A stretch of 64,000 nucleotides of DNA from Capra hircus (GCF_001704415.2 NC_030811.1:58455591-58519590); one strand, 5' to 3'; shown: positions 31,421 through 43,905, counted from the stretch's first letter. Made by a program: numbers and translations. Notes: a model not told the origin generated them from the letters alone.

Positions 31421-34400
31421 AAGGTGAAATCTTTCTAGACATTGGGTATGTGAATTAACCTTGGGCCTGCTCTTACTGTGCTTATGTAATGGTCTAATGT
31501 CCCCTTTCAGATCTACAACTGCAGGCTAGTTGGTGTGCATAGTTTCCAATCTAACTCCTAGCTTACTACTACTACGTCTTTTTTTCATTCAGATTCTATC
31601 TTCCCCTATGTCTGATGTCCACCTATAGGAATGATGGAATGCGTGAGCAAGCATCATTTCCATGTCTACCAATGTTCATCTGCACATATCTATATCTATA
31701 ATAGTTTCTCATGGTGGTTACCTATCCCACGTATAATGCTCAAACGAAAGCTTCCTATTTGTATTTCTACCCAACTGATACCTGGCTTTTGCTCTTTGGC
31801 CGTACGGAGATGTGAAACAGAGCAGAGAGATTTGTAGGCAGATGTATTCAGTCTTTGAAGGAAAGACTTATGACCAATTTTCTGGGTGGTACAGAGAGAC
31901 TTTCAGAAGTCTCTGAAATCACTGGTGGTATAAAATGCAGTATCATTTTACATTTCATCACTTTTTTGATATTCCTATTTAATTCATTGAGAAGTTGGAC
32001 ACTATTAAACACAGAGCTACTAGCCAATACCATTTTGAGCTAGAACTTCATTTCTAGCCTACTTTAAAAATATTAGAATTTATTTTAAAATTCGGCCAGA
32101 ATCTAGGGCATTTATTTTGAATGAAGACACATTGCTGTTATTTCTTATCATATTCACCTCCTCCTACGCACTCTTATACATAAATATGCCAAAACTAAAT
32201 ACTCACACTGTTCACTCACTACAGTCAGTTGATAAAGAATTTTGAAACAATTCATAAATATTTATTAGAGTAAAATAATAGCAACTGTTGCCAAAAATAG
32301 CATCCCATTTAAGTATATTCACAGCAGATGAACTCCAGAATCACTTTGTGCTGATTCATTTTTTCATTTTATACTAATGCTGACATGTTATTCCCTCCCA
32401 AATCACTTCAGAGCTATCAACTCCTCTCCCTCATGAACTCCCAGTCCAATTAGCAAACCCTTATGTATCTTATTACACTATCTTTCACAGTGTCTACTGA
32501 TTTCCAAGTCCAGCACAATCTATTTCTAGCCTGGTTCTTCCCACAGGAATTTTTTGCAATTCTTAAATGTCAAAAAATTTATTTTCAAAATAAAAGCAGA
32601 TAAACAAGTAGTAGAAAAACGTGTTACTTTCTTCCCAAGAAAGATTACTGCAAAATGTCAGAAAAACTATGACTTCTGATTTATCATCTACAATAATCCT
32701 GTTTTACACATTGACCTTAACCAATCTCAAACTTTTTCCCTTCATAACTGAGAAAAAATAGTTGGGGAAACTCCATAAGGTACAGAAACAAAGGCAGAGA
32801 AATGCCCAATTAAAAAAAAGAAAACAGGGAGCCATAGGCTATATATGCATACTCACACACAAACATATTTTCATTTAAAATGTTTTAGCAGCCAGCTTAC
32901 TGATCAATTCTCCTCACCTTCTTTTGACCCTTTTTTAAAAACAGTTAACATGGTCTAAATCATTGCATTTACTGCTTTTAGATCTGATGTTTTTCTTTGT
33001 TTGAACAATGGCTGTAATCATGTTTTCTCAGGTCTCTTAGAAGTTATACTAATAAGAAGTAGCAGACAGTCCTCTCCCATGCATTCGAAAAGCAGATTTC
33101 TCATGTGGCAAGACAAAAAAGGAAAAAAATATCATTTAACATAAAATGAGGCCCTATATCTGAGACCCTGTGAGGTCATGTCTGTACAGCAGATTTGACT
33201 CCTGCTTAAGTTTTTCTTATGGAGGCAGGAGTGATTTGGTGATGACATAAAGGGGCCCTGATAGGGGACTGTCAACTTTTTCTTACGTGACAAGACTAGT
33301 TCAGAAAAACAAAAAATTATCCAATCAGCTCCTCCCTGGTTTTCCCAGGGCAAAATTTGAGAAGCTTGTCTAAATCACCTCCAACTGCCTCCTTTGAAAA
33401 TAGGTGTTGATGTGAAAAATTAGGTCTCTCTGGTTCTTACCACAAGCACTGCCTTTTTCTTCTTACTGGCTAAAGTATGGATACAAAGGTGGCCCATAGT
33501 GCTTCTTGAAGGCTTATTTCCAAGCTAAACCCCAGGTACAATTGTGCTCTCAGTACCATCAACTGGGTCATCAAATATGTGTCAGAAAAAAAACACAAGT
33601 ATGTGTATGTTTGGGAGTGGGGAAAGATTAATTTCAAAATTGACAGAAGAATTTGTCAGGAGGATATCTATTTTTGTTTTGTGCAATGCCTTAATGAACC
33701 ACCTTGTAAAAAGACCCCATAGAGCATGGTGTGAGGTCCAAGTTAGGCAGAGACAAACAAGCTATTCTGCCTTCCAACTTAGGCTTCCAAAGAGCTCTCC
33801 AGAAGGAGAATAGCTGGTCCCAGAATAGGGAATGGGGGTGAGCAGAGTAACATGACAAGAGGCTGGAGAGAGGCAGCCTGGGAAAGTAGCTGGTGGTTAA
33901 CAGCCAAAGAGAAAAGGCAGTCACACAGACATTCCCAATGGTGGGTATGATGGAGATACTTTTAATAACTGAATTGTTTAGTATCTACTCTGAAGTTCTT
34001 TGTATTACATAGTTGATTCGGTCTTGGTCTTATGCAAACCCTGTATTAACGAATTCTGAGCTATTCATGGTTCCTGCAAGATTAGTACAAGGAAAATTAC
34101 ACGGTTATGTTCCCGTGAGCCTCTGGTCAAACATTTTCATCACTGTCAGTATATAAACTTGTCTCATGTGTGTTTCTATTTAAAGACATCTTTTAATACA
34201 TTGTTGCTTCATTCACATGGAACTCATGGCCAGTGGCACTATAAACTGTGATTGAAAGTCGTTTATCTATACACATACTGTCTCTATAAGGCAGATCGTA
34301 GTCTCTTGCACTTAGGAACACTAGACAACAATTCAACACTATGCATGGGGAGCATTTTAAGCAGTGAAACCATCAGCAGAAAAGCACAAAAATGTGGGGG

Positions 34401-35065
34401 AAATGGCACTAAATGGACTGCAAAGAGAGCACTCATTTCCAGTATGAGCTGAAACAAGAAGGCAGAGTGATGCCTTGTTCTCACCTCAGCCGAGACTGTG
34501 CATGTTGGGTAACTTAAATCCTTTTCCACTCTGCTCATGTTCATGAATAACCCCTGTGAGTATTGATTTTGGGATTACAAAATATTTTTATCAAGTAAGT
34601 GAACTCATAGATGTGGAATCCTCAAATGGTGGGGACTGACTTTATTTTGATATAATCTTTCCTCATGGTGACCCCCAAAATGTTTGTAAATGCTTGCTTT
34701 ACACCACTTCCCATTGTGTTCATTTAGGAGAAATCAAGGAATTAAGGTGATGTCCCATCACTGTGTTGATGTATGTCAGAGTTCCTGATACCTAGTTAAT
34801 ACTAATTATTGTTGTCATTTTTCTTAGTATTTCATGAAGTGGGATATAAGATAGCAACCCTCTTTTTCATATATACCTTATAATGCATACTTCCTTTTCA
34901 TGATTACTCTTACTGTTTTAAAAGTTTCAGCTATGTAAAGGGGGAATATGTGTGCATCTATGTAGGAGAGCAGCATACAAAGTGACCTGCTCTGTGTAAG
35001 CTCTGTAAGGAGAGTTTTAGCTCCAGAATCCTTGTTTTTATTTGCCCCTACTCCTTGCTCCTAAA
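31421..35065. other. Long unassigned interval
   Basis: About 3.6 kb with no repeat family, RNA gene or protein domain that I can support. Frames are at most 89 codons (33544-33813) and unrecognisable. It is AT-rich without obvious young insertions, so it may be old single-copy DNA. Confidence 0.5.
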
Positions 35066-35766
35066 TTCATTCTCTGTCACCAACAGTGCAATTGTGATGA
35101 GGACATCATATGATGAGTCACATCTCTTAAGAGACTACTGTCAAAAAAAGAACCTTATACAGGGATCCCTTGCTTTTTGAAAGTTCAATTAATGCCACTT
35201 TGCTTTTATGAAAGACCTTCATCAGTACCTGTTTTTGCTATTCGAAAGGAATTTTCTCTTTTATGAAGAAAAGTGCTTCTTTGCTCTATGTCATTTCTAC
35301 TTTATGAAAGATTTCTTACGAATGCTCTCCTTTCGGATAGTGGGGGAAATATGTATTTATTATTTGCATCTTAGTAAATACTCTTCATCTACTATTCCAT
35401 TTAGTAACCTAATTTTCCCTTCTTCCTCTCCACTCCCCTCTTTCCTTCCTTCTTTCTCCTGGAGGTAATCAATGCTAAAAGGAATGCAGGCCTTAATCAA
35501 AACATTCATGGCTTCAAGAGAGGGCTGTCCCTCTTACAGTTTCCTTTGGCAACCCTTTGTTAGGACAAGGAGCTTGTGGCCAAACTTCTAGTCTCAGTCA
35601 GAAATTCTGGCAACAGATCCCTAGCACATATAAATCCCCAAATTCGAAAGTTTTGTCCAACAAGCTTACTCTGGATTGCCATACAGATTGCCAATGTCAG
35701 AACCATCTCCAAATATGCTATTAAATCCTCTAAATTAATTCTCTGTCACCAGCTGGGCAGTTGTGA
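35066..35766 (+). repeat. Old LTR-like sequence with a duplicated ~43-bp end motif
   Basis: A segment at about 35060-35102 (attctctgtcaccaacagtg, then gcaattgtgat) recurs diverged at about 35725-35768 (attctctgtcaccagctggg, then gcagttgtgat). The preceding sequence, attaaatcctctaaattaat, resembles an LTR 3' end. Between them, ctttatgaaaga-like motifs occur near 35208, 35262 and 35300. This could be two decayed LTR ends or a local duplication. I see no retroviral coding sequence. Confidence 0.35.
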
Positions 35767-36069
35767 TCAGTTCAGTTCAGTTCAGTCACTCAGTCATGTT
35801 TGACTCTTTGAGACCCCCATAGACTACAGCAGGCCAGGCATGTCCATCACCAACTCCCAGAGATTGCTCAGACTCATATCCATCGAGTCGGTGATGCCAT
35901 CCAAGCTTCTCATCCTCTGTTGTCCCTTCTCCTCCTGCCTTCAATCTTTCCTAGCATTAGGGTCTTTACCAGTGAGTCAGTTCTTCACATCAGGCGGAGT
36001 TTCAGCTTCAGCATCAGTCCTTCCAATGAATATTCAGGACTGATTTCCTTTAGGATTAACTGGTTTGAT
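35767..36069 (-). mobile_element. BovB 3' end, 5'-truncated, ~300 bp
   Basis: Minus-strand BovB from the tail (ttcagttcagttcagtcact) to ttaggattaactggtttgat. A deletion of the ccaaagtactgg segment is visible near 35996. No target duplication seen. Confidence 0.93.
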
Positions 36070-36431
36070 TTGTTCTGAGGAGAACCAATCTCCATTTCCA
36101 TATCAGCTTTCTCATCAATACAGTGGGGGAAACAAACAAACAAACATCCTGGGTTGGAGGTCAGGCCTTGTGGACTTGTCCCAAGGTTTTACCACTACCA
36201 GGATGGGTGACCTTAGCCAGGTTCCATTACCAACCTTAGGTTGAAGCTTTATTCTCTATTAATTAAATAGACAGAACTGAGGTAAACTTTAATGTAGGAC
36301 TGACAAATTTAAGAAGGGAAAAAAGTGTACATGTGTTAAATTCTAATTAAACATGAATTTCAGAGAAACAACAGATAATTTTCTGTGTAAATATATTGCA
36401 CTCAGTATTTGAAACATGCTTCTGCTTAAAA

Positions 36432-36625
36432 GGGCCTCCCTGGTGGCTCAGCTGGTAAAGAATCTGCCTGCAATGCAGGAAATCTGGGTTTGATCCCTGG
36501 TTTGGAAAGATCCCCTGGAGAAGGGAATGGCTACCCACTCTCGTATTCTTGCCTGGAGAATTCCATGGACAGAGGAGCTTGGCCGCTGCAGTCTATGGGG
36601 TTGCAAAGAGTCAGACATGACTGTC
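36432..36625 (+). mobile_element. Bov-tA SINE
   Basis: Plus-strand SINE from ggcctccctggtggctcagc to agagtcagacatgactgtct. The tRNA-like head and BovA body are both complete. It feeds into the open frame described at 36626. Confidence 0.93.
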
Positions 36626-36936
36626 TCTGTGTAGCTGTCATCTCTTGGCACGTGCTGCTAGGTGTCTATGAGGCTTTGGGGCTTGTGGTGATCTGTATCT
36701 GCCTGATATTCAGTGTGAATGACCTTCAGAGAATAACAATTACTGCTCTACCTTCATGTCCAAACATTGTCCCTATTCCCCTTTTGGCTAATTCTAACTC
36801 AGAGCAATGTAGAGAAGAGGCTTGTGGACAACAGTTCCTGCTTAACCAACCTGAGGCAGTACAGTCATATTCAGGAAATCCAGAGGAATCTATTGAAAAG
36901 TTATTTGAATTAGTAACAGAATTTGGCAGGTAACAG
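36626..36936 (+). other. Exon-like open frame of unknown identity
   Basis: The frame that enters from the SINE stays open through unrecognised sequence to a stop at 36931-36933. The last ~80 codons are not SINE-derived; they include NSEQCREEACGQQF and end ELVTEFGR. The end, ggcaggtaacag, contains a plausible splice donor (CAG|GTAACA), and ccttcag upstream near 36728 could be an acceptor. I recognise no protein family. A chance frame is quite possible. Confidence 0.25.
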
Positions 36937-37616
36937 GGAGGTAAAATAATGGCTTACCTATATAACTGATAATGAGTTGGAAGATATAGTAGGAAAAATC
37001 CCATTTGGCAACTGAAAACATAAAATACTTAGGGATAACATTAGCAAGAACTGAGTGGTGTCTGTCTATGTGTTACATACTTCACAGCATCACTGAGGAA
37101 CATAAAAGCAAATGAGTAAATGGAAATTTCCATTTGAGTACATGGAAATGTGAACCATGTTTTCTTGTGGAAACTTGGTATTGTAAAGATGTCAATTCTT
37201 TATTTAATTTGTACATGTGGTACAATTCCAATAAAATTCCAATAGCATTATTTTTGAGAACACATAAAATTATTTTAGAATTCATCTGAAAGAGTAAACA
37301 AGACTAACAAAGAAAATTTAGAAAAAGAATAATGAAGGAGGGCTTGCCTTACCAGATGTGAAGACATGTTTTAAAGTTATGATAAGTAAAACAATACAAG
37401 ATTGACACCTAAAGAGATAGACATACCAATCACTGGAATGAAATACCGAGATTTGATAAAAATGATATTTCAAACCACTAGATAAAGAATAGACTATTTA
37501 ATAAATGATATTGGGGCAAATAGTTAACCAGTTAGAAAAAAATGTGGCTGGATTATCAGAGACTCAACACACAGCAAAAGCCTCTTCTGAGCAGCCCCTG
37601 CCTTCCCACCCGCACT
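36937..37616. other. Unassigned DNA
   Basis: AT-rich, no identified feature. 37240-37450 has A-rich wording (aagactaacaaagaaaattt; gatgtgaagacatgttttaa) suggesting a plus-strand old L1 remnant, not firmly assignable. Confidence 0.4.
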
Positions 37617-38204
37617 GGCACCCTCCATCTAGTGTCTGTGGTTCCTCCCAGCTCCCTTCTGCCCTGGCACCCTCCATCTAGTGTCTGTGGTTCCTCCCAG
37701 CTCCCTTCCGCCCTGGCACCCTCCATCTAGTGCTCGTGGTTCCTCCCAGCTCCCTTCCGCCCTGGCACCCTCCATCTAGTGTCTGTGGTTCCTCCCAGCT
37801 CCCTTCCGCCCTGGCACCCTCCATCTAGTGTCTGTGGTTCCTCCCAGCTCCCTTCCGCCCTGGCACCCTCCATCTAGTGTCTGTGGTTCCTCCCAGCTCC
37901 CTTCCACCCTGGCACCCTCCATCTAGTGTCTGTGGTTCCTCTCAGCTCCCTTCCGCCCTGGCACCCTCCATCTAGTGCTCGTGGCTCCTCCCAGCTCCCT
38001 TCCGCCCTGGCACCCTCCATCTAGTGCTCATGGTTCCTCCCAGCTCCCTTCCACCCTGGCACCCTCCATCTAGTGCTCGTGGTTCCTCCCAGCTCCCTTC
38101 TGCCCTGGCACCCTCCATCTAGTGCTCGTGGTTCCTCCCAGCTCCCTTCTGCCCTGGCACCCTCCATCTAGTGCTCGTGGTTCCTCCCAGCTCCCTTCTG
38201 CCGT
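37617..38204 (+). repeat. Minisatellite, 12 copies of a 49-bp unit
   Basis: Twelve head-to-tail units, each beginning ggcaccctccatctagtg, start at 37617 and every 49 bp to 38156. Units 1, 2 and 4-7 carry the variant gtgtctgtgg. Units 3, 8 and 10-12 carry gtgctcgtgg and unit 9 carries gtgctcatgg. Other variants are ttctgccct, ttccgccct and ttccaccct. Units are about 95% identical, there are no spacers, and the array is C-rich on the plus strand. Because 49 is not a multiple of 3, the overlapping open frames change register and are not a gene. Confidence 0.97.
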
Positions 38205-38269
38205 GCATCTCCTGCCACAGTCCACTGCTCAGCGTGGCTCTCCTTGTCACACGCCTTCCGCTTCCCTCC

Positions 38270-38690
38270 ATGCCTGCATAATACAATCTAAGCTCCATAA
38301 CCTGGCATTCAAGACGCCTCGCTCTGGCCCCTGTGCCTCCCCCTGCCCTCAGGCATCTTCATTACCACTCTCAGTGCAGCCCCTCCAGCCTGCTTCCTGC
38401 TGTTACCCTCTCTCAGTGGGTCTCTCCTGTTGTTTTGTTCTTCCTATTGATTTCTCCTCAGCTGCTCTGCCTGGTCAAAACCATCCCACCATTTGGTTCT
38501 GCTCAGATTATACTTTATCTGAGAGACTTTTTTTAACAATCTTCCTGCCATTACAGCATATTCACTCCTTTATTATAGCACATGCCTGATACTACAGTTC
38601 TTTGTATGAGAGCTGTGTCTTTTCATCCACGGTGTCACTTTCCACAGTGCAAGGAACTCGGTTTGCATTTGATTAACTGAATTCACCCTG
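38270..38690 (+). mobile_element. L2-like LINE fragment
   Basis: acctggcattcaagacgcct, ctggcccctgtgcctccccc and the 3' end-like gtgcaaggaactcggtttgc with tgattaactgaattc follow L2 order. Divergence is high, so the assignment is moderate. It begins just downstream of the minisatellite. Confidence 0.55.
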
Positions 38691-38769
38691 CTGCATAGGC
38701 TGCCTAGGAATTGACAGTTTTCAAAGGACCTGAGTGTACAAGTGCTCTCACCACTGAAAATAGTCTAAG

Positions 38770-38950
38770 TATTGTATTTTTAATGGAATAATCCTTTATT
38801 TATATAGTGTTCTACCATTTATTTATAAATGTCTTTCACATAATGAGAACCAGTCTGAGTAAATATTTGCATTTTCCTGGAGAAACTGATTTATCTAATG
38901 TTACATGGATAGTTAGAGGGCAGAGTTGGGGTATAAAATCCGATTTCTTC
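38770..38950 (-). mobile_element. MIR-like SINE
   Basis: Reverse-complement MIR features: tttatatagtgttctaccat, ttttcctggagaaactgatt, gggcagagttggggtataaa. Boundaries are soft. Confidence 0.55.
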
Positions 38951-40299
38951 CTTTCCAGTGCTGTGCCTTGTTGACCTCAGTGGTTCCACTGGGGAAGAAC
39001 CTCAAGGTCTTATGTTACAAGAGGGCATCACTCTAATATCCACTGTCTTCCTACAGGGTTGCAGAAATTATGATTGCAGATTTGTTTAAAGTCTGAATAG
39101 AATGGAGTTTCTTTTGTGATTAATTCATCAGGCATATCAGTGTTGCCAGTTCATGGATGTCCCACCTGACCACCAGACTTTTGTCCCCTAGTCTGTGGAG
39201 TGACTGCTATGTTTTCTCATTTCTCAAGTGCGGGAGGGCCTCACTGCTTCACGGCTGACATGGCGGGCTTGCCCGGCCTCCTTCACGGAGGTCATTGGAC
39301 CCTGTATATTTTCCTACAAATGTCTCTGGCATTTGAGAAGCGAGTGAGCCCCACAGCGCCTGCTTGTTCACAGAGGGCCTTATCAGTTGTTGATGAGACC
39401 CTGTCTAGGCTCACAGACAGGCAGTTTCCTCCAGCCCCAGAGCCTGAGCCCGCTGTGGAGCCAGAAGAAGGTGATAAGCCTCCGAGAAGATTTTTTAGGA
39501 GCCTTGCCTATCTTTCACACCAAGTCGCCAGGGTACATTTTCCATGGTCGCCATTTACAGATAGGGTGGCTGCTCTGGATAAGGCAGGGGCGGCCGTAGG
39601 GGGCGGGGACGGGGAACAGTGAAGGGGGCAAATGGTTTCTCCAATTAGCCACCTTCAGGTCTCCCTCAGGACCCTGTAAGATTTGTCTCAGACAACTTCT
39701 TTTTTTTTTTTTCTTTTTCATTGTAAAAATTCCTCCATAGCCAGCTAAGCAAACCTCAGGCTGGCTCCAAAGCAATCCGATAGGGTAGACCCAGATCATG
39801 ATGGTAAAAGTTGAATCTTGTTGGGCCTTAACTGTGGGGAACGTTCCTTCTGCAGCTGCCAGACAGGAGGTCTGTGGCCATAGAGGAAGCAGGACTGCCA
39901 CAGAAAAGCCTGATACAAAGCCCAGTGTTTTAGAACAGTCGGTTACAGGCCATACATTAAAGAATCTACACAAATCAACCCCTTGAGGACTCCCTCCAGT
40001 CCCTCCTTGCCAAGTGTTCAGGCAAGGCAGCCAGAGGAAAGCACAGGGAATAGCCTGTGCTTGACTGAAAAGCAAGACCTGTTCATTTTCTTGGGATCCA
40101 GAAGATCTGTCTTCTCTTTGGAGTCTTTCTAAGAGCTATAAAAGAGTGATGCCAAGGGTGTACTGCTGATTTTCAGCATTCACAAAAAGTTAAATGAGGA
40201 CTTCTTCTCATGTTTAGAAAATAATCTTGTTTTCTTGTTTGGACAAGTAAATGTGTTCTAGCCTCTACAGAAAGGATGTAAGTACAATCCATTTTTTAA
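38951..40299. other. Unassigned, locally GC-rich DNA with opposed open frames
   Basis: A 140-codon plus frame (39200-39622) and a 186-codon minus frame (39515-40075) overlap here. The minus frame crosses a poly-T/A run at 39698-39718, read as poly-Lys, which argues against coding. A small GC/CpG-rich patch lies at 39588-39615. I recognise neither protein. Confidence 0.35.
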
Positions 40300-40450
40300 A
40301 TGGAGTGTTTCAAGTTATTTAAGTGCCTATCCATTGCATTGTCGCATTTAATTGTTAATAACACTATTTTCCAATGAAGAACTGAGGTTCAGGGAGTTAA
40401 ACCACATGTCCAGAGTCACATAGCTAGCAGAGGCAGAGAGGGATTCCATT
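40300..40450 (-). mobile_element. MIR SINE fragment
   Basis: gtcgcatttaattgttaata, ccaatgaagaactgaggttc and agagtcacatagctagcaga follow the reverse-complement MIR core and tail order. Confidence 0.75.
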
Positions 40451-41026
40451 GAGTTACTTCTTCCTTCCATTTCTTGCTGCTTACTGTTTTTTAAGGATTA
40501 GTTTTGTTTTGGTCATTCCTCCAAAGAGCAAACAAGGTAAAGTGCAGCCTTCTAGGGTCAACTGGGGAAATAAAGCATGAGGTTTGGTGATGATGCTACA
40601 GTATGTGTGTTGGCTGATGTGGAGGGGAACAGGTGGGTGGCTGTAATATAAGGTGGACCACGCTGAAGTAGAGTTATTTTATAGGATGCCACCAAAAGAC
40701 TGCTTACTCCTTTTCTTGATTTGTTTTCCCATGAAGACCATTACCACTGCTTTGAAATACACTTTGTTAAGTTTCCCCCTTGTCAACTCACATCATAATC
40801 TCAAAAATTTTGTCTCAGCTATCATGGTGTGGGACAGGCAGTTTCAGTCTAGCCTCCTGTTCTTGGGTGAGATGATGCCTATACTGACTGCAGTACAGTC
40901 ATGGCTACATAGAAAATGGACAAGTGGTAGCCATAATTGTCATTATGGTCATTATTGTTTCCAGTAAGCAGCAATGAGTATGAGAATGGACTGGGTCCTT
41001 TACTGCAAAGAGAAATGCATAAACAC
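40451..41026. other. Unassigned DNA
   Basis: Nothing I can support. The 104-codon frame at 40653-40967 is not recognisable. Confidence 0.45.
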
Positions 41027-41350
41027 AGTTCAGTTCAGTTCAGCCTCTCAGTCGTGTCCGACTCTTTGCGACCCCATGAATCACAGCATGCCAGGCCTCC
41101 CTGTCCATCACCAACTCCCGGAGTTCACTCAGACTTGCGTCCATCGAGTCAGTCATGCCATCCAGCCATCTTATCCTTCGTCATCCCCTTCTTCTCCTGC
41201 CCCCAATCCCTCCCAGCATCAAAGCCTTTTCCAATAAGTCAACTCTTCGCATGACGTGGCCAAAGTACTGGAGTTTCAGCTTTAGCATCATTCCTTCCAA
41301 AGAAATCCCAAGGTTGATCTCCTTCAGAATGGACTGGTTGGATCTCCTTA
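41027..41350 (-). mobile_element. BovB 3' end, 5'-truncated, ~325 bp
   Basis: Minus-strand BovB from cagttcagttcagttcagcc to ggactggttggatctcctt. Sequence is close to consensus-like copies elsewhere in the window, so it is fairly young. No clear duplication in the flanks. Confidence 0.95.
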
Positions 41351-42994
41351 AATGGAAAATACAAATGATATGACTTCATTTAAGGCTCCCAAACAGAGCC
41401 TTGCCCAGAGCTTTTTCCCAGAGGAAAAAGCGCTAGTAGCCTGTTGGACCACTTTGTAAGTAGGCTTGCAAGGTAGCAGCCCTATTCCTCCATGACTAAA
41501 GCCTGGACACTCTTCTTTCTGGTTTCTGTTTATTCTAAGAAACCTGAGCCTTGGGGAGAAAGACAGGTGGAAATGCCTTTCTGATCCCCTGGGAAGAAGG
41601 AACTAATTAGTAGTCTGCAGAAGAGATCCCCAAGCCTAATATTGACCTTCCTGTCCAGCTTCCTTTATTTTGCAACTTGATAACTCAAGGCAGCCACAAT
41701 GAAGACCACCAACTACTCACCCTCTAGGTAAAATTCCTCACTGGAACTTGGATTTTGAGTTTACTTTGAAGAAATGATGTGGGTACCAGCAGCCACAGCT
41801 CACAGTGTTAGCACTGTTGACCACTGGATGCTGCCCAGTCCCAAGCAACTCTCTTTTAAACTCAGCCTGAAATGGTCACAATACTGCTTAGTGACCCCAA
41901 CAGTCTTTCTACCTTTTGAATTCTGGGGACAGACTCTGTCACTGAAGGTGCTCCAAGAATCATTTCATAGCATCCGTGGTTTACTTTTCAATACAGTGCT
42001 GGGAGAATGATTAGAAACTTTGGTGTTCCAGATTTATTTGGAAAAATAACAAGACGAGGACAGGGTGGGTGGTAAGCACATGTATGTCTACTTTATTGAT
42101 GATGAAATAGAAGACAGAAGGTTACACTAACTCTGAGAATTTAAATCCTGAAATGTTCCTGGAGCCCAGAGAGCAAAATGCCTGGGTTTGTCTGGTTGTG
42201 CATTTAACACAGCTTGACTGACTAGCAGGAGGGGCTGTATTTTCCAACTTTGTGCTCTAATCTGGGAAGTATGCCTCAAGGGGACTCTAAGGAGCTGGTT
42301 TTAGTATCCCTAAGGCCCAAAGTCTGTGACTCAATACCCTCTCTTGACCACTAACCCTGCCACGTGGATGTCACACCTCTCTTACTTACGGTGCAACTTT
42401 ACCCCAGAGATCTCTGTCTCACCAAGAAGGAATGTGTGAATTGTCCCCTGGGGACTCCCCATTACTTGAGTTACTGCATGTCCCAGCATTTATGAGTCTT
42501 CCTTCTCACATATTTTTACTGGTAAAATGAAGAAAGAAATTTTCCATTCGAAAAATAAATACAATATGTAATTTTATTTTTTTAAACGAAAGGCATAATT
42601 TTTTCCTTCTCTACAGTAAAGTCTCTTTTATCCATCATCTAATCAACTAGAAATTCAGTAACCCAAGATTTAAAAAAAAAATCAGTTGTCTTAATAAAAT
42701 GAGGACAAATAATAAACACTGCTCCACTAGGAAAAAATGTGAAAGCAGTTTTCAGAGAATACAATAGTGGAGCCAATATGCTTTTCACTTAATACCCAAA
42801 TCAGCATTTCTTAAAGCATGTGCACTGGGATAACCAGGTATCAGAGGCCCCAGGAGGAAGGACCCCACTTCCCTGAACCTTGGAAACTCTGAAAACCACT
42901 GCCTGCCACTCCCACATCTGCTGTACCAAGATCTTGAGGCATGGTTCATAATTCTCAAAGTTCTTTCCAAATAATTCAGTCTCATTTGATTGGC
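41351..42994. other. Unassigned DNA
   Basis: No identified repeat or gene over about 1.6 kb. 42800-42930 has MER-like wording (atttcttaaagcatgtgcac; gaaaaccactgcctgcc) but it is too diverged to call. Confidence 0.45.
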
Positions 42995-43006
42995 AAATGT
43001 AGCTTT

Positions 43007-43142
43007 GCTGCCGCTGCTGCTGCTAAGTCGCTTCAGTCGTGTCCGACTCTGTGAGACCCCATAGATGGCAGCCCACCAGGCTTCTCTGTCCCTGGGATTC
43101 TCCAGGCAAGAATACTGGAGTGGGTTGCCATTTCCTTCTCTA
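43007..43142 (-). mobile_element. BovA2-type SINE monomer with 12-bp target duplication
   Basis: One BovA unit with the (gct)n end and gaagtcgcttcagtcgtgtc-like body (gctaagtcgcttcagtcgtg). aaatgtagcttt flanks it at 42995-43006 and 43143-43154, exact. The single-unit length shows a 5'-truncated or monomeric insertion. Confidence 0.95.
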
Positions 43143-43469
43143 AAATGTAGCTTTATTGCCCTTTAATTCTTTGAGAATTAATTGGCTTTTTGGTGCAACT
43201 GACATAACTCAGCCAGCTATTGGCATAACTAGTGAGTCACAGAGCTCTCCTATTTTCTCTGGAAAAGTTTGGGGCTTTTTGCATGTGTAAAAAGGAAGGT
43301 GATTTATTTTTTCCTTTTACAAATTTGCTGAGTTACTTTCAGTGAGTGTCAAAGATGGCCTTCATTTTATTCACTAGTCAGTTTTAGGCTATTTAGACTT
43401 TTCCTTTCTCCGACTGAAGTGACTTCAGAATTTAAAGTAAATATTTACTTTAAAAATCTGTGTCCTGAG

Positions 43470-43905
43470 CAACCCAAATGTCCACTGATACATGAATGAA
43501 TAAGTAAAATGTGGTATTTAAATGCAATGGAATATTATTTGACTATTAAAAAGAGATTCTGACACATGCTACATGTATGAACCTTGAGCCCATTACACTA
43601 AGTGAAATAAACTAGACAGAAAAAGACAAAATATTGTACAGTGTCACTTGTGAGATACCTGGAGCAGTCAAATCAAATCCATAGAAACAGACAGTATAAT
43701 GCTGATTGCTAGGGGCTGAGGGGAGGAGGGGGTGAAGAATTATTACTTCATGGGTGCAGGGTTTCAGTTTCACAAGATGAAAAGAGTTCTGGAGATGGAT
43801 GGGGATGATGGTTGCCCAATAATGTGGAAGTATTTAATGCCACTAAACTGTCAAAAAAAGAGACATGGTTAAAAATATTAAATTTTATGTTATACATATA
43901 TGTTG
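43470..43905 (+). mobile_element. Ancient L1M 3' end
   Basis: Plus-strand old L1: acccaaatgtccactgatac, tgcaatggaatattatttga, cagtataatgctgattgcta, ctggagatggatggggatga, agagacatggttaaaaatat. Typical of L1M 3' ends. The interval 43155-43469 before it is unassigned. Confidence 0.8.

Noticed and set aside
36440..36510. tRNA gene in the SINE head
   Set aside because: The tRNA-like sequence is the diverged head of Bov-tA. It lacks a credible cloverleaf and belongs to a retroposon.
37617..38204. CRISPR-like array
   Set aside because: Units are contiguous with no variable spacers, and the host is a mammal. It is a minisatellite.
37542..38589. Frames across the minisatellite giving repeated SSLLPWHPPSS peptides
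   Set aside because: The 49-bp period is not a multiple of three, so the peptide changes register each unit. The repeat explains the open frame.
39588..39615. CpG island promoter
   Set aside because: The GC-rich patch is under 50 bp, with no further promoter evidence.
39515..40075. 186-codon minus-strand frame
   Set aside because: It reads through a poly-A run as eight or so lysines and overlaps another frame on the opposite strand. No recognisable domain.
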